Assembly (NCBI GenBank): GCA_013388635.1
Contig: JACAEX010000020.1
Span: 69,826-133,825 of the forward strand
Direction of reading: 5' to 3'
Origin: Syntrophaceae bacterium
Lineage (GTDB): Bacteria; Desulfobacterota; BSN033; UBA1163
DNA length: 64,000 nt
Made by a program: the position numbers and the translations under genes. Position 1 is the stretch's first letter. Each line of letters opens with the position of its first letter. Below the pieces are notes generated by a model. That model was not told the DNA's origin, searched no databases, and saw only the letters and a program-made list of their open reading frames with translations. Below, piece by piece: positions 16,603 to 27,645 of the stretch.

Positions 16603-17931
16603 TCAAGGTCGGACCTCTGTGAGGAAATCACTTTCCAAACCACTGCCATCCACAGGCCCCAGAACCGTCAGGCAGAAGAATCGCTCGTCAAATATATTCC
16701 TGGCCAGCTCGCGTACCACCTCTTCCTCCACCTCGTCGATCCCTCTCAGAACCTGCTCGACCGGAAGGTAGGATTGAAAATAGATCTCGTTCTTAGCCAG
16801 CCGCGTCATCAGATTGTCAGAGCTCTCAAGACTGAGCAGAAGATTTCCCTTCAACTGCTCTTTGGCGACCTCCAGCTCCCCGCTCTTAAACGGCTCCTTC
16901 TTAAGGCGCTGAAATTCACTGAGGATAAGCTTGATCGTTTCCTGAAAAGAGGTGCCACTGGTCCCCGCATAGACGACGACCAGGCCCGTGTCGATGTAAG
17001 TCGGAAGATAGGAATAAACCGAATAGGCGAGCCCCCGATTTTCCCGGATCTCTTGGAAAAGCCTGGAGCTCATCCCACCCCCTAAGATGGAGTTTAGGAC
17101 ATAGGAGGCAAAACGCAAGGAATGGTTGTACTGGAGCCCTCGGGTTCCCAGACAGAAATGGACCTGCTCCAGATCCCGTGTCCAGATATTCGTCGTCGAA
17201 ATCGAATCCGGCCTCACCCTTTCCCTCACCCTCTTCGAATTCAGAAGCTGACCAAAGGTCGCCCGGATGGAATCGACGACCTCCTGATGGTGAAGATTTC
17301 CCGCGGCACAGATGATGATCCGGTTAGGCTGATAATTCTCCTTAAAGTACTGGTAGATCTGGTCTCTCTTAAACGATTGCACAAGCTCGGTGGTTCCGAA
17401 GATCGGAAAACCCAGGGGGTGATCGCCCCAGCAGACCCGGTTGAAGAGATCGTGGATATAGTCGTCAGGGGTATCCTCCACCATCTTAATCTCCTGAAGG
17501 ATCACCATTCTCTCCTTCTCCACGTCTTTGACGTCCATAAGGGAATTTAGGAAGATATCCGAGAGAAGATCAATCGCCAGAGGCAGATTTTTGTCGATCA
17601 CCTTGGCATAGAAACAGGTGTACTCCCTGCCTGTGAACGCATTCAAGGTCCCGCCGACGGAATCGATCTCCCTCGCGATGTCGAAGGCCGTTCTTCTTTC
17701 TGTCCCTTTGAAGAGAAGATGCTCGATAAAATGGGAAATGCCGTTTTCGTGAGGTTGCTCATCTCTGGATCCGGTCGTCACCCACACTCCGATGGAGACC
17801 GATTTCAGATAGGGGATCTCTTCTGTAATCACCCTGATCCCATTTTCCAGAACGGTCTTCTGGTAACCCTGACCTGAGATGATCCACGAAGAATCCAGAG
17901 AATGACGATATCCTCTCAAGTCTCTGCCCAA
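16603..17931 (-). CDS. M16 family zinc peptidase (processing-peptidase-like)
   Basis: 442 residues, one inverzincin unit of two lobes. The inverted zinc motif HFIEH is at 67-71, with the distal Glu in the ILQEIKMVEDTPDD helix about 75 residues later. The C-terminal lobe contains the RGLAYSVYSYL segment typical of M16B. The only fitting start is TTG at 17931, 16 bp after the pnp stop. Known pairing: a soluble M16 peptidase directly after pnp is common in bacteria. It lacks a signal peptide and is probably cytoplasmic. Substrate unknown. Confidence 0.9.
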   Translation of the reverse strand: MGRDLRGYRHSLDSSWIISGQGYQKTVLENGIRVITEEIPYLKSVSIGVWVTTGSRDEQPHENGISHFIEHLLFKGTERRTAFDIAREIDSVGGTLNAFTGREYTCFYAKVIDKNLPLAIDLLSDIFLNSLMDVKDVEKERMVILQEIKMVEDTPDDYIHDLFNRVCWGDHPLGFPIFGTTELVQSFKRDQIYQYFKENYQPNRIIICAAGNLHHQEVVDSIRATFGQLLNSKRVRERVRPDSISTTNIWTRDLEQVHFCLGTRGLQYNHSLRFASYVLNSILGGGMSSRLFQEIRENRGLAYSVYSYLPTYIDTGLVVVYAGTSGTSFQETIKLILSEFQRLKKEPFKSGELEVAKEQLKGNLLLSLESSDNLMTRLAKNEIYFQSYLPVEQVLRGIDEVEEEVVRELARNIFDERFFCLTVLGPVDGSGLESDFLTEVRP

Positions 17932-17947
17932 AGGAGAACCCCCGTCG

Positions 17948-20071
17948 CTAAGATTCCAAGTGCCTCTTGGCCCTACCCTCCCCGGCCTCTTTCATCTCTC
18001 TCAAGGCCGCCTTTCGACTCAACCGGATACGGCCCTGGGGATCGATATCGATCACCTTCACCATGACCTCATCGCCCTCTTTCAGAACATCAGAGACTTC
18101 CTTGACACGGGTCTCTGCTAACTGGGAGATATGGATCAGACCATCCGTCCCCGGAAAGATTTCAACGATCGCCCCGAACCCTAAGATCCGCCTCACCTTG
18201 CCCATATAGAGGCCGCCCACCTCCACCTCCTGGGTGAGCCGTTTGATCATATAGATCGCCTTCTCAATGGCATCGTAATTGGGGGAGGCGAGCTTTACCA
18301 GACCTGAATCCTCCACATCGACCTTCACCCCTGTCTGGTCAATGATGCTCCGAATGTTCTTTCCCCCTGGACCGATGATATCCCGAATCTTCTCTTGTTT
18401 GACTTGAAGCGTGACAATCCTCGGGGCGTGCCGGGGAAGGTCCTTCCGCGGCTCAGAGATCGTCTCCTTCATCTTCTCCAGGATGTAGCGCCTGCCCTCC
18501 CTGGCTTGGGCGAGGACTCTTTCCATCACTTCCCTGGATACGCCTCCGATCTTAATGTCCATCTGAATCGCTGTCACGCCTTCGGCTGTGCCTGCAACCT
18601 TGAAATCCATGTCCCCGAAGTGATCCTCATCGCCTAAGATATCGGAGAGGACAGCAGATTCGCTGTCTTCGAGGATCAAACCCATAGCGATCCCAGCCAC
18701 CGGTGCTTTAATGGGAACCCCTGCATCCATGAGAGAGAGGCTTGCCCCGCAAACCGTGGCCATGGAGGAGGATCCATTCGATTCCAAAACCTCCGAGACA
18801 ACACGGATCGTATAAGGGAATTTATCACTGGAAGGAAGAACAGGAAGAATAGCTCGTTCGGCTAAGGCCCCGTGCCCGATCTCCCTTCTACCCGGTGCCC
18901 TTAAGGGTGAGACCTCTCCGACGCAGAAGGGAGGAAAGTTATAGTGGAGCATAAAAGATTTATAGGTCTCGCCCGTCAAGGAGTCGATCTTCTGCTCATC
19001 TTCAGAGGTGCCAAATGTCACCACGGCCAGGACTTGAGTCTCTCCTCTTGTAAAGAGAGCAGAGCCGTGGGTCCTCGGAAGAATGCCCACCTCACAGGTG
19101 ATGGGGCGGATCTCGGAAAGGCCTCTTCCGTCGATCCTCCTCTTCTCTTTCAAAATCAGTTGCCTGACCAGTTTACGATAAATCTCTTCAAAAGCGACCT
19201 TTACCAGCCTCTGAGAGTTCTCATCCTCTGCGCCGGAGGCCTGGATCGTCTCTTGGAGGATCTGATCGAGGCGCTCGCGTCTCTCTGTCTTCTCTGCGAT
19301 ATAGAAGGTCTCCCTCAATCTCTCCTCAGCCAGGGCCCTCACCTTTTCATAGAGAGATTCCTCAGGCCTTTGAAGATCGACCTCCCTCTTCCCCACAGGA
19401 ACCATTGACATCAGTCTCTTCTGGAGTTCGATGACCGGCTTCAGAGACTGGTGACCGAAGAGAATCGCTTCCAAGATCTCTTCCTCCTTCACCTCCCTGG
19501 CGCTTCCCTCCACCATGATGATCGCATCTTCGCTTCCCGCGACGACCAGGTCGATGTCACTGAGATCCAGTTCCTCGAGCGTCGGGTTGAGCACATATTC
19601 GCCGTCAATCCGACCCACCTTAGCCCCGGCAATCGGTCCATTGAAAGGGATATCAGAGAGGGAGAGAGCGCTGGAGGCTCCGATCATTCCTAAGATAGAA
19701 GGGTCATTCTCCTGGTCAGCCGAAAGTACGGTTGCGATGATCTGGACCTCGTTCTGTATCCCTTTTGGCAGAAGAGGCCTGAGCGGTCGGTCGATAAACC
19801 GAGAGATCAGGGTTTCCCGGTCGCTGGGCCTCCCCTCCCTCTTAAAAAAGCCTCCCGGAATCTTTCCGGCGGCATAGGTCATCTCCAAATAATTGACGGT
19901 GAGGGGGATGAAGTCAATCCCTTCCCGTCTCTTTTCTGACATGACAGCGGTGACCAGTACCACTGTCTCCCCATACTGAACCAGAACAGAGCCATTTGCC
20001 TGTTTGGCCACTTTCCCCGTCTCAATTGAGAGGGGTCTTCCGCCTAAGTCGATCTGTAACTTCTGGATCAT
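17948..20071 (-). CDS. pnp: Polynucleotide phosphorylase
   Basis: 707 residues, normal length. Two RNase PH domains (for example [16 protein letters not shown] and the second-core GEISPL-like [17 protein letters not shown]), an all-alpha linker, then KH ([12 protein letters not shown]) and S1 ([20 protein letters not shown]) RNA-binding domains. It degrades RNA 3'-5' by phosphorolysis and can add 3' tails. It follows rpsO by 171 bp, the conserved bacterial order; that gap holds GC-rich hairpins on the minus strand. Confidence 0.97.
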   Translation of the reverse strand: MIQKLQIDLGGRPLSIETGKVAKQANGSVLVQYGETVVLVTAVMSEKRREGIDFIPLTVNYLEMTYAAGKIPGGFFKREGRPSDRETLISRFIDRPLRPLLPKGIQNEVQIIATVLSADQENDPSILGMIGASSALSLSDIPFNGPIAGAKVGRIDGEYVLNPTLEELDLSDIDLVVAGSEDAIIMVEGSAREVKEEEILEAILFGHQSLKPVIELQKRLMSMVPVGKREVDLQRPEESLYEKVRALAEERLRETFYIAEKTERRERLDQILQETIQASGAEDENSQRLVKVAFEEIYRKLVRQLILKEKRRIDGRGLSEIRPITCEVGILPRTHGSALFTRGETQVLAVVTFGTSEDEQKIDSLTGETYKSFMLHYNFPPFCVGEVSPLRAPGRREIGHGALAERAILPVLPSSDKFPYTIRVVSEVLESNGSSSMATVCGASLSLMDAGVPIKAPVAGIAMGLILEDSESAVLSDILGDEDHFGDMDFKVAGTAEGVTAIQMDIKIGGVSREVMERVLAQAREGRRYILEKMKETISEPRKDLPRHAPRIVTLQVKQEKIRDIIGPGGKNIRSIIDQTGVKVDVEDSGLVKLASPNYDAIEKAIYMIKRLTQEVEVGGLYMGKVRRILGFGAIVEIFPGTDGLIHISQLAETRVKEVSDVLKEGDEVMVKVIDIDPQGRIRLSRKAALREMKEAGEGRAKRHLES

Positions 20072-20196
20072 ACGATTCTATTCACTCCTTTTCAGTTTGG
20101 CCTTCCAAGATCGCCAGGTCTCGGACTGGCCTCCTTTCGACAAACCGATATGAATGAGTTTATCGAATGAAGGGTTAAACCCGCACACAGGAGACC

Positions 20197-20214
20197 GGGC
20201 CCACCCTGCGGGCC
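20197..20214 (-). other. GC hairpin in the rpsO-pnp spacer
   Basis: GGCCC-GCAGGGT-GGGCC on the transcribed strand lies in the 171-bp spacer, close to a second small inverted repeat (GGGTTTAACCC, 20172-20182). In enterobacteria this spacer carries a processing hairpin for pnp autoregulation. A similar role here is inference from position only. Confidence 0.35.
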
Positions 20215-20242
20215 ACAGAGCCCGAGGTTCGCCCCACCGGAG

Positions 20243-20512
20243 TTATTTCCGGAGGCCTAATTTGTCGATGACCATTCGGTATTGATCTATCTTATGGTCC
20301 TTAAGGTAGTTGAGAAGTCTTCGCCTCTGTCCCACCAATTTGAGCAACCCTCTCCGTGAGTGATGATCGCGTTTGTGGACCTTAAAATGTTCTGTGAGGT
20401 AACGTATCCTCTCACTGAGAAGTGCGATCTGAACCTCGGGCGAACCTGTGTCTTTGTCATGGACTCTAAACTGTTCAATAATCTCCTTCTTCTTCTCCTG
20501 AACCAATACCAT
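20243..20512 (-). CDS. rpsO: 30S ribosomal protein S15
   Basis: 89 residues, exactly the usual S15 length, from ATG at 20512 with AAAGGAGGG upstream. Contains the conserved [19 protein letters not shown] and [21 protein letters not shown] helices that contact 16S rRNA helices 20-22. Sits between truB and pnp on the same strand. Confidence 0.97.
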   Translation of the reverse strand: MVLVQEKKKEIIEQFRVHDKDTGSPEVQIALLSERIRYLTEHFKVHKRDHHSRRGLLKLVGQRRRLLNYLKDHKIDQYRMVIDKLGLRK

Positions 20513-20542
20513 CAAATCCCTCCTTTGAACCTCCTGAAATAC

Positions 20543-21511
20543 TTAGCTCCTCACGGTCGTCTGCTGATGAAACAGTCTCACCGGTCGAAAGGCGACCAAC
20601 CCTCCGTTGCCTCCCTCCTCTATATCCGAGGCATTGACCTCCGACCTCAGGATTGCTACCAGGCCATCCTCTGGGGAGGTCATCTTGAAGCATTGCCCTT
20701 TTTCGAAGACTGGCAGATCCCGGAACGAAAGATCCCTCACCGCCATCCCCTGGCCGAAACGAAGCCTTTTCACCAGACGATCATCCCCGATGATCTCCGG
20801 CAGGCCGGATAAGGCCTCCCTCAAGGAGATCAGCCAGGGCTCAAGATCCTCTGCCTTGGAAAGTTCCCTTAACCTCTCCCATGGAATAGCCTGTTTGAGA
20901 TCAAAAGGACCACTTCGGAGCCTTCTCAGATAGAGGAGATGGCCGCCACATCCTAACCTTCTTCCGATATCCCTTCCCAGGCTCCGGATGTAAGTTCCTT
21001 TTGAGCAGGAGACTCTGAAACGAATGCGCGGAAGGTCGATCTCCTCAATCTGAATATTGAAGATCTCAACCTCCCTTTGCTTTCGCTCTACCTCCACCCC
21101 TCTTCTGGCTAGCCGATAGAGGCGTCTTCCGTCGACCTTCACGGCTGAGAACATCGGTGGGATCTGCTGAATTCTCCCGAGAAAATTTTGAAATACGGCA
21201 TGCATCGATTCCGGTCTGAGGTTTTCCCATGGTCTCCTAAGGGTGACCTCTCCACTCAGGTCGTCCGTCGTCGTCTCCTCGCCCAATTTCAAGACGGCCT
21301 CGTACTCCTTTGGTTCCTGCTCCAGGAACGGAACCAATTTCGTCCCCTCATGGATGGCAATCGGCAGGACGCCCGTGGCAAAGGGATCGAGCGTTCCAAT
21401 GTGGCCTGCCTTCCTCACCTGAAATCGGTGTTTGATCTCCCTCACCACGTCGAGGGAGGTCTTTCCTTCGGGCTTGTCCACGATCAGCAGGCCGTCAATC
21501 CGCGTCCTCAT
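20543..21511 (-). CDS. truB: tRNA pseudouridine-55 synthase
   Basis: 322 residues. Opens with GLLIVDKPEGKTSLDVV and the catalytic-Asp motif HIGTLDPFATGVLPI; the RRLYRLARRG and CSKGTYIRSLGRDIG segments follow, then a PUA-like C-terminus. It isomerises U55 in the tRNA T-loop. Overlaps the rbfA end by 17 bp. Confidence 0.96.
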   Translation of the reverse strand: MRTRIDGLLIVDKPEGKTSLDVVREIKHRFQVRKAGHIGTLDPFATGVLPIAIHEGTKLVPFLEQEPKEYEAVLKLGEETTTDDLSGEVTLRRPWENLRPESMHAVFQNFLGRIQQIPPMFSAVKVDGRRLYRLARRGVEVERKQREVEIFNIQIEEIDLPRIRFRVSCSKGTYIRSLGRDIGRRLGCGGHLLYLRRLRSGPFDLKQAIPWERLRELSKAEDLEPWLISLREALSGLPEIIGDDRLVKRLRFGQGMAVRDLSFRDLPVFEKGQCFKMTSPEDGLVAILRSEVNASDIEEGGNGGLVAFRPVRLFHQQTTVRS

Positions 21512-21863
21512 CGTTTTCTCTTTCCTTTTTCAGCTGTCGAATCACCTCTCCGATACGAACCGCGTATTCAATCGAAGGGTCGAATTTGAAGATGATCTCA
21601 GGGGTGTATCTCAGCCGAATCCGTCGGCCTAGCTCTCTTCTGACATATCCTCTTGCACTCGTCAGGCCTTCCATCGATCTCTCCCTTTCCTCTGCCGTCC
21701 CTGCTACACTGAAATAGACCTTGGCCGAGCGATAGTCTTCAGAGACCGCTACCCTTGTGATGGTCACCAGGCCGATGCGGGGGTCTTTGACCGATCTCAG
21801 AAGCATTTCCGATATCTCCTTCTGGATCAAATCAGCGACTTTTTCTGACCGCCTTCCTTCCAT
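21495..21863 (-). CDS. rbfA: 30S ribosome-binding factor A
   Basis: 122 residues with a KH-like fold: RSEKVADLIQKEISEMLL, DPRIGLVTITRVAVSEDYRSAKVYFSV and the IRLRYTPEIIFKFDPSIEYAVRI tail region. It assists late 16S rRNA maturation and cold adaptation. Located in the canonical infB-rbfA-truB-rpsO order, interrupted only by the DUF503 gene. Confidence 0.95.
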   Translation of the reverse strand: MEGRRSEKVADLIQKEISEMLLRSVKDPRIGLVTITRVAVSEDYRSAKVYFSVAGTAEERERSMEGLTSARGYVRRELGRRIRLRYTPEIIFKFDPSIEYAVRIGEVIRQLKKERENDEDAD

Positions 21864-21943
21864 CCTTCTTCACCATTCCATCCAATAGCTCGGTAAGGAA
21901 CAAAAGGGTCAAACCGTAACCGCCCAGTGGGGTCCGCCTCGCC

Positions 21944-22231
21944 CTATACCGAGAGAATCTCCATCTCTGTATGAACCATTTCGACCAGATGCATCTTTTC
22001 GATGAAGTCGATCACTTTATCCAAACTGGAGTTGATATGTCTGCGGTCATTGCCCACGGCACAGATCCCGATCTGGGCGCGTTGCCACAGGTCATTATCC
22101 CCAACCTCTGAGATGGCCACATTGAAGCGATGCCTCACCCGGTCGATCATCTTACGAAGCACATGCCGTTTTCCCTTCAGGGAATGATTCTCCGGGATCC
22201 GAAGATCGAGCTGACAGATTCCGATCACCAT
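21944..22231 (-). CDS. DUF503 (YlxP-like) protein
   Basis: 95 residues matching the DUF503 pattern: VIGICQLDLRIPENHSLKGKR, DRVRHRFNVAISEVG and a C-terminal amphipathic helix ending in MEILSV. A small ferredoxin-like fold of unclear function that is found next to infB and rbfA in many bacteria, so a ribosome-assembly link is plausible. Confidence 0.88.
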   Translation of the reverse strand: MVIGICQLDLRIPENHSLKGKRHVLRKMIDRVRHRFNVAISEVGDNDLWQRAQIGICAVGNDRRHINSSLDKVIDFIEKMHLVEMVHTEMEILSV

Positions 22232-22278
22232 TTCCTTACCCCGAACAATGGACGAACAGACCGTTCATTGTACCGCCG

Positions 22279-24849
22279 TTAAGTTAAACGAGGCTGAACC
22301 TCTTCAATCTCATACGACTCGATGATATCCCCGACCTTCACATCGTTAAAATTCTCGATCTTGATCCCACACTCCAGGCCCTGGGGACAATCCTTCGCAT
22401 CCTCCTTGAATCGCTTCAGAGAGGAGATCCGACCATCATAGACGACGACGTTATCTCTGAGAAGTCTGGCATGAGATCCTCTCACCACCTTCCCATCCAG
22501 GACCAGACCGCCTGCGATCTGCCCCACCTTATGAATATTAAAGAGGGCGATCACCTCCGCCCTTCCGAGGATCCGTTCCTTGTATGTCGGTTCTAACAGT
22601 CCCTCGAGAGCATTTTTAATATCGTCGATCGCATCGTAAATAACCGAATAGGTCCGGATGTCGACGTGCTCCTGCTCTGCCAGCAGTTGCGCCTTAGACC
22701 CCGGTCTCACGTTGAAACCGATGATAATCGCATTCGAAGCCGAGGCCAGGTTTACATCGGTCTCTGTAATTCCGCCGACACCGTCGTGGAGGATGTTGAG
22801 CTTTACGCTACCGGTGGAGACTTTTTTAAAGGCCTCCTTGACCGCCTCAATCGATCCCTGAACGTCTGCCTTGACGATCACATTGAGCTCCTTGACTTCG
22901 CCCTTCTTAATCCTCTCGTAAAGGTCTTCCAAAGAGACCTTGCTCAACTTCGAAAGCTCCTTCTCCCGTATCTTCTCCTGCCGGTAGAGGCTGATCTGTT
23001 TGGCTATCCTCTCCTCCGATACGACGATGAAGGTCTCCCCTGCCTCCGGCACATCGGTGAAACCCACGACCTCAACAGGGATCGAGGGTCCCGCCTCCTC
23101 CATTCTCTGTCCCCTGTCATTCAACATGGCCCTCACCCTTCCATATTGAGAGCCTGCGATAAAGACATCTCCTGTCCTCAGAGTCCCTTCCCGGACGAGA
23201 ACCGTGGCCACCGGCCCCCTGCCCTTGTCGAGTTTCGCCTCGATGATCACCCCCCGGGCAGGCTTATCCGGATTGGCCCTCAATTCGAGAACCTCTGCCT
23301 GAAGGAGGATCAGCTCCAGCAGCTCTTTAATGCCGATCTTCTGTTTGGCTGACACCTCGGCGAAGAGGGTGTTTCCTCCCCATTGCTCTGGGACGAGGCC
23401 ATACTCCGAAAGGTCTTTCTTTACCTTCTCCACATTGGCTGTGGGTTTATCGATCTTGTTAATCGCCACCACGATCGGCACCTTCGCTGCACGGGCATGA
23501 TCGATCGCCTCCTTGGTCTGGGGCATGACCCCATCATCTGCTGCAACGACCAGGACCACGACGTCTGTCACCTGGGCACCTCTGGCCCGCATGGCGGTGA
23601 ATGCTTCATGGCCTGGAGTGTCAATAAAGACCACATGGCTGCCGCTTTCCAGCTGGACATCGTAAGCTCCGATATGCTGGGTAATACCCCCTGCCTCACC
23701 CTCGGCCACATTGGTCTTTCGGATGGCATCCAGAAGCAGGGTCTTCCCGTGATCGACATGGCCCATGATCGTGACCACCGGTGGCCTCGGTTTTAACTGC
23801 TCCGGAAGGTCCTCTTTTCTCTCCAAGAGGTCTTCCCGCTCCAATGAAACCCTTTCCACTTCATAGCCGAACTCGCCTGCCACCAGTGAGGCCACGTCTG
23901 CATCGATAACCTGGTTGATATTGACCAGCACCCCCATCTCCATCAGTTTCTTGATCAGCTCTCCTCCTTTGACCCCCATCCTCTTTGCGAGATCTCCAAC
24001 CGCTATGACTTCCGCGATTCGGATGATCCTTTTGATCGGTTTGGGAACCGTGACCTCAGTCTTCTTGGCAGTTTTCAAAACCGCCTTCTTCTTCATAGGT
24101 CTGAACGGCCGGGAAGGGACCTCGATCTCTTTCTCCGATGGTTCCTCCAAATCCAGCCGGTCTTCGGTCAGCATCCTCTCTTCGATGATCCTCCTTCTCT
24201 TCCCAAATCCCTTCTTCTTACCTGGGAAGGCAAGCACTTTCTCCTTCTCCTCCGGTTCGAAACCGGCTGGCAATTCAACGCCCACTTTTTTCGGAGCGAT
24301 CTCCTTTGGTAAAGGCTCCTCAGCCTCTTTCTTTGCCTCCGGTCTCTTGACGGGCTCGATGGCCACGACCTGAGATTCCTTCACCTCTTCAGCCGGTTTT
24401 GGAAGAACTGCCTCTTTCTCCTCTCGGCCTATCTCGGCAGGAGTAACAGCGGGCTCTGCGGCCTGGAGGGGCTCTCCCCCCTTCTTCTTCCTGCGGGTCA
24501 CCTTCGTTTCAGGCCTGGCCTTGGCTACGGCCTTTTCCTCGGCCGGTTCACGAGGCTTCTCTTCAATGACGGCAGGTTCCAGGATCACCGCTGGAGGCGC
24601 CGGGACCTCGACTTTAACCTCCAGGCTTCTTGTCCTCCTCCGGATCACAGTGGGGTTGACCCGCTTTTCGACAACCTCTTTTTCAGAATCTCTCTCGATG
24701 ATCTTCTCACCTGAGGGGGAGACTGCTTTTTCAGGTTCAACAGGCTTCTTGTCCTTAACCTTGACGCCCATGCGCCTGAGTTTTAGAAGAAGCTTATCAT
24801 CCTCCATTCCCACTTCTCGGGCGAGATCGAGGACTTTGATCTTGGTCAT
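22279..24849 (-). CDS. infB: Translation initiation factor IF-2
   Basis: 856 residues. IF2_N helix ([20 protein letters not shown]) at the start, a long low-complexity Lys/Glu/Pro-rich linker to about residue 260, a second IF2_N repeat ([20 protein letters not shown]), then the GTPase with [16 protein letters not shown] and NKID, and domains II-IV. It places initiator tRNA on the 30S subunit. The linker is typical of high-charge N-terminal extensions and is the only poorly conserved part. Confidence 0.97.
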   Translation of the reverse strand: MTKIKVLDLAREVGMEDDKLLLKLRRMGVKVKDKKPVEPEKAVSPSGEKIIERDSEKEVVEKRVNPTVIRRRTRSLEVKVEVPAPPAVILEPAVIEEKPREPAEEKAVAKARPETKVTRRKKKGGEPLQAAEPAVTPAEIGREEKEAVLPKPAEEVKESQVVAIEPVKRPEAKKEAEEPLPKEIAPKKVGVELPAGFEPEEKEKVLAFPGKKKGFGKRRRIIEERMLTEDRLDLEEPSEKEIEVPSRPFRPMKKKAVLKTAKKTEVTVPKPIKRIIRIAEVIAVGDLAKRMGVKGGELIKKLMEMGVLVNINQVIDADVASLVAGEFGYEVERVSLEREDLLERKEDLPEQLKPRPPVVTIMGHVDHGKTLLLDAIRKTNVAEGEAGGITQHIGAYDVQLESGSHVVFIDTPGHEAFTAMRARGAQVTDVVVLVVAADDGVMPQTKEAIDHARAAKVPIVVAINKIDKPTANVEKVKKDLSEYGLVPEQWGGNTLFAEVSAKQKIGIKELLELILLQAEVLELRANPDKPARGVIIEAKLDKGRGPVATVLVREGTLRTGDVFIAGSQYGRVRAMLNDRGQRMEEAGPSIPVEVVGFTDVPEAGETFIVVSEERIAKQISLYRQEKIREKELSKLSKVSLEDLYERIKKGEVKELNVIVKADVQGSIEAVKEAFKKVSTGSVKLNILHDGVGGITETDVNLASASNAIIIGFNVRPGSKAQLLAEQEHVDIRTYSVIYDAIDDIKNALEGLLEPTYKERILGRAEVIALFNIHKVGQIAGGLVLDGKVVRGSHARLLRDNVVVYDGRISSLKRFKEDAKDCPQGLECGIKIENFNDVKVGDIIESYEIEEVQPRLT

Positions 24850-24862
24850 TCCCTAACCTCCC

Positions 24863-25135
24863 TTACTGCAGACCTTTCACAAAAGGATAGAGGAGCGCCT
24901 CTGATTGTAAGAGATCGATCCCCCTGTTTCTCTTCCGTGCCGCATTCAAGCAAGAGATATCCGGGCAAAGGTAGAGCCCCCTTCCATGGACAGCCTTCCT
25001 GCCGTGGACAAAAACGATCCCTTCTTCGCTACGGACAAACCGAAGCATCTCTTCCTTCTTCCTCCTCCTCCGGCAACCGATGCACATACGCATCGGAGAG
25101 TGCTCTCTTTCACCCACTTCCTTTCCCTTCGGCAT
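24863..25135 (-). CDS. ylxR: YlxR/DUF448 RNA-binding protein
   Basis: 90 residues with PMRMCIGCRRRRKKEEMLRFVR and GRGLYLCPDISCLNAARKR, the signature of the YlxR family. Encoded between nusA and infB, as in most bacteria. Members bind RNA or influence gene expression broadly. Its start overlaps the end of nusA by 26 bp. Confidence 0.9.
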   Translation of the reverse strand: MPKGKEVGEREHSPMRMCIGCRRRRKKEEMLRFVRSEEGIVFVHGRKAVHGRGLYLCPDISCLNAARKRNRGIDLLQSEALLYPFVKGLQ

Positions 25136-26591
25136 AGCGCTGGGCAGCCTGGATCAAATTGGCGGCCTTCTTCGGCCCGATACCAGGAAGTTCTGAAAGC
25201 CTCTCCACGGTCGTTCCCAGGATGTCCGCCACCTTCTTGAATCCGTGGGCCTCCAATATCCCGGCAGTCTTCTCTCCCACCCCTTCAATCTGATCTAATC
25301 GATCGAAGGCGGGATCTCCTGCAGGCAGAGCTTCCTCAGGAGAGGGTTCAGCCTCCCCCTCTTTTCGACCCATTTGAAGGGCCCGCTCCACAATCTCAGA
25401 TGCCTTCTCCTTTTCGATCTCCAAAAGCTTTGCCAACTCCTCAGGGTCCATCTCTGCCAATTCCTCAACCGATCGGAACCCCTCGTTATAAAGGATACGG
25501 CCTTGGACCTCGCCAATATAGGGCAGGTTCTTAAACTTCTCCAGGATCTCGCTTGAAATCTTCTCCATCTTCGATTCGCTCTTGATATCGATCTTCCAGC
25601 CTGTCAGTTTGGAGGCCAACCGGACATTCTGGCCTTTCTTTCCGATCGCCAATGAAAGCTGATCGTCTGCGACAACCATCTCCATATGGCGATTCTCTTC
25701 ATCGATAAAGACCCGCGAGATTTTTGCCGGCGCCAGAGCGTTACAAACATACTTCGCCTGATCCTGGGACCAGGGGATGATGTCAATCCTCTCTCCACGA
25801 AGTTCCTGGACAACATTCTGCACCCTGGAACCCTTCATCCCTACACAGGCACCCACCGGATCCACGTCCCGGTTCGAACTATAGACCGAGATCTTTGCCC
25901 TTTCTCCGGGCTCCCTTGCGGCGCTGATAATCTTGATCACCCCTTCAGAGATCTCTGGCACCTCCATTTCGAAAAGTTTGATCAGGAACCCGGGATGGGT
26001 TCTTGAAAGAAAAATCTGAGGCCCTTTTGAATTTTTCTGAACGTCGAGAATATAGGCCCGGATCCTTTCTCCCTGGCGATAAACTTCTCCGGGAATCTGT
26101 TCTTTTGAGAGAAGCACAGCTTCTGCCTTTCCAATATTGATATAGAGATTCCCCTTCTCCATCCGCTGAACTGTGCCGCTGATCAGGTCTCCCTTTCTAT
26201 CCTTGAATTCATTGTAGATATTCTCACGTTCGGCATCTCGTACCTTTTGAATGATCACCTGTTTTGCTGTCTGCGCCCCGATGCGGCCAAAGTCAGTATC
26301 CAGCTTAACGCCCAGACTATCTCCGACCTGGGCCTCGCTGTCCAGCTTCCTTGCCTCTTCAAGGGAGATTTCAGAGGACGGGTTGGCCACCTCTTCAACC
26401 ACTTGCTTGAATTGGAACAGCTCGACCTCGCCAGCCTCCTCATTATAGCGGACTTCGATTTCGCCCTGATGTCCGTACTTCTTCCTCGAGGCGGTCAGCA
26501 CGGCTTGTTCCAGCGCCTCAATAATAACCTTCCGGTCGATCCCTTTGTCCTTTCCGACCTGTTCAATCACATAATTGAGATTGGATGGCAT
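25110..26591 (-). CDS. nusA: Transcription termination/antitermination factor NusA
   Basis: 493 residues. N-terminal RNAP-binding domain, S1 domain ([27 protein letters not shown]), two KH domains ([21 protein letters not shown] and [20 protein letters not shown]), then C-terminal helix-hairpin-helix segments ([32 protein letters not shown]). It modulates pausing and intrinsic termination. This matters because a terminator hairpin lies in the leader of its own operon. Confidence 0.97.
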   Translation of the reverse strand: MPSNLNYVIEQVGKDKGIDRKVIIEALEQAVLTASRKKYGHQGEIEVRYNEEAGEVELFQFKQVVEEVANPSSEISLEEARKLDSEAQVGDSLGVKLDTDFGRIGAQTAKQVIIQKVRDAERENIYNEFKDRKGDLISGTVQRMEKGNLYINIGKAEAVLLSKEQIPGEVYRQGERIRAYILDVQKNSKGPQIFLSRTHPGFLIKLFEMEVPEISEGVIKIISAAREPGERAKISVYSSNRDVDPVGACVGMKGSRVQNVVQELRGERIDIIPWSQDQAKYVCNALAPAKISRVFIDEENRHMEMVVADDQLSLAIGKKGQNVRLASKLTGWKIDIKSESKMEKISSEILEKFKNLPYIGEVQGRILYNEGFRSVEELAEMDPEELAKLLEIEKEKASEIVERALQMGRKEGEAEPSPEEALPAGDPAFDRLDQIEGVGEKTAGILEAHGFKKVADILGTTVERLSELPGIGPKKAANLIQAAQRYAEGKGSG

Positions 26592-26692
26592 AAATGGTCT
26601 CTTCCTTTCTGAGAAAAAATCCCCTCACCCTCGCGGCGGGTTGACCCTCTTCATCAAAGTAGTGTCTCAGATCACCGGCTACCCTTCAAGGT

Positions 26693-27154
26693 CTACTTCC
26701 ATTCCAATTCCAGATTGGCCTTTGCCACGTTGGCCATCGGGATCTGCAAGATCCGGCCTTGAACTTCGATCTCAATGCGGTTATCAGAAAGTCCGAGGAG
26801 TCTCCCTTTGAATTGCCTTTGGTTCTCTATCGGGTCAAACGTCCTCACTCTGATCAAGCGGTTCCGATATCTTACAAAGTCCTTTTCGTTCTTCAGAGGC
26901 CGTGTCAGACCCGGAGACGAGACCTCCAGGGTGTAAGGGGTTGATATGAAGTCCTCCACATCTAAGCTTCTTCCCAGTTCCTGACTGATTCTGCTGCAAT
27001 CCTCCACGGTGACCCCTGCTTCTTTATCGATATAGAGGCGAAGGACCCATCCCCTCGATTCCCTTCGGTACTCAATCTCCACCAGATCCATCCCTTCGCT
27101 CGCAAGGATGGGATCGGCCATCTGGCGGACACGTTCCACGATCTCCTTTGTCAT
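26693..27154 (-). CDS. rimP: Ribosome maturation factor RimP
   Basis: 153 residues: LASEGMDLVEIEYRRESRGWVLRLYIDKEAGVT-like N-terminal domain, EVSSPGLTRPLK and a C-terminal SH3-like domain. It is needed for 30S assembly. The ATG at 27154 has GGGGG directly upstream. First gene of the nusA operon, as in most bacteria. Confidence 0.94.
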   Translation of the reverse strand: MTKEIVERVRQMADPILASEGMDLVEIEYRRESRGWVLRLYIDKEAGVTVEDCSRISQELGRSLDVEDFISTPYTLEVSSPGLTRPLKNEKDFVRYRNRLIRVRTFDPIENQRQFKGRLLGLSDNRIEIEVQGRILQIPMANVAKANLELEWK

Positions 27155-27182
27155 CCCCCATGCCTACCCAAACAGGAGTTTT

Positions 27183-27211
27183 AAAAAAAAAGCGGGCAGA
27201 CAGCCCGCTTT
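27183..27211 (-). terminator. Intrinsic terminator in the rimP-nusA leader (possible attenuator)
   Basis: On the minus strand AGCGGGC-TGTCT-GCCCGCT is followed by a run of nine or more T. It sits 29 bp upstream of the rimP ATG and downstream of a good promoter, so it lies inside the predicted leader rather than at the end of lapA. Confidence 0.75.
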
Positions 27212-27236
27212 TCCAGCAGACCTTAATAATTTATTA

Positions 27237-27267
27237 ATTATATACTACAAATCGCAAAGAAATGCAA
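27237..27267 (-). promoter_or_regulatory. Sigma-70 promoter of the rimP-nusA-infB operon
   Basis: Minus strand TTGCAT (27262-27267) is followed 17 bp later by TATATA (27239-27244), overlapping TATAAT (27237-27242). Start is expected near 27231, giving a leader of about 75 nt that includes the terminator hairpin. Confidence 0.65.
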
Positions 27268-27339
27268 GAGAAATTTTTGCCCATATCATAACTTCTTCCT
27301 TTAAGGTGTAGCGACCTGACAGGGGTATCCGAGAAGATC

Positions 27340-27645
27340 TTATGGCCGCTCCGTTCCAGGCCCGCGAAGAGATTGAAGCTCTTTTTCTAACTTTTCAAGC
27401 GACTTTTGATTCTCTCGGAGTCTCCTTTTGAGCTGAAAGCGACTATAGAGATCGCCAATGCCGCCGATCAAGACCCCTAAAAAGACAGAACAGAGGATGA
27501 CCAAGAAGAGAGGGATTCCTGCGATCTCAAAAAATCTATAGGCTTGAACGGAGTAGCGGAGGCTGACCTCCTCTCTGTTCTGGATTGCAAAATCGATGAC
27601 GAAGAGGACTAGAACCATCCACAGGAGTGTCTTCAGCCATCTCAC
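27340..27645 (-). CDS. LapA-domain (DUF1049) small inner-membrane protein
   Basis: 101 residues with two membrane helices (about 5-22 and 43-65) separated by NREEVSLRYSVQAYRFF, then a charged coiled-coil-like tail. This is the layout of lipopolysaccharide assembly protein LapA. Its start overlaps the HIT gene stop by 4 bp, so the two are co-translated. Confidence 0.82.
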   Translation of the reverse strand: MRWLKTLLWMVLVLFVIDFAIQNREEVSLRYSVQAYRFFEIAGIPLFLVILCSVFLGVLIGGIGDLYSRFQLKRRLRENQKSLEKLEKELQSLRGPGTERP

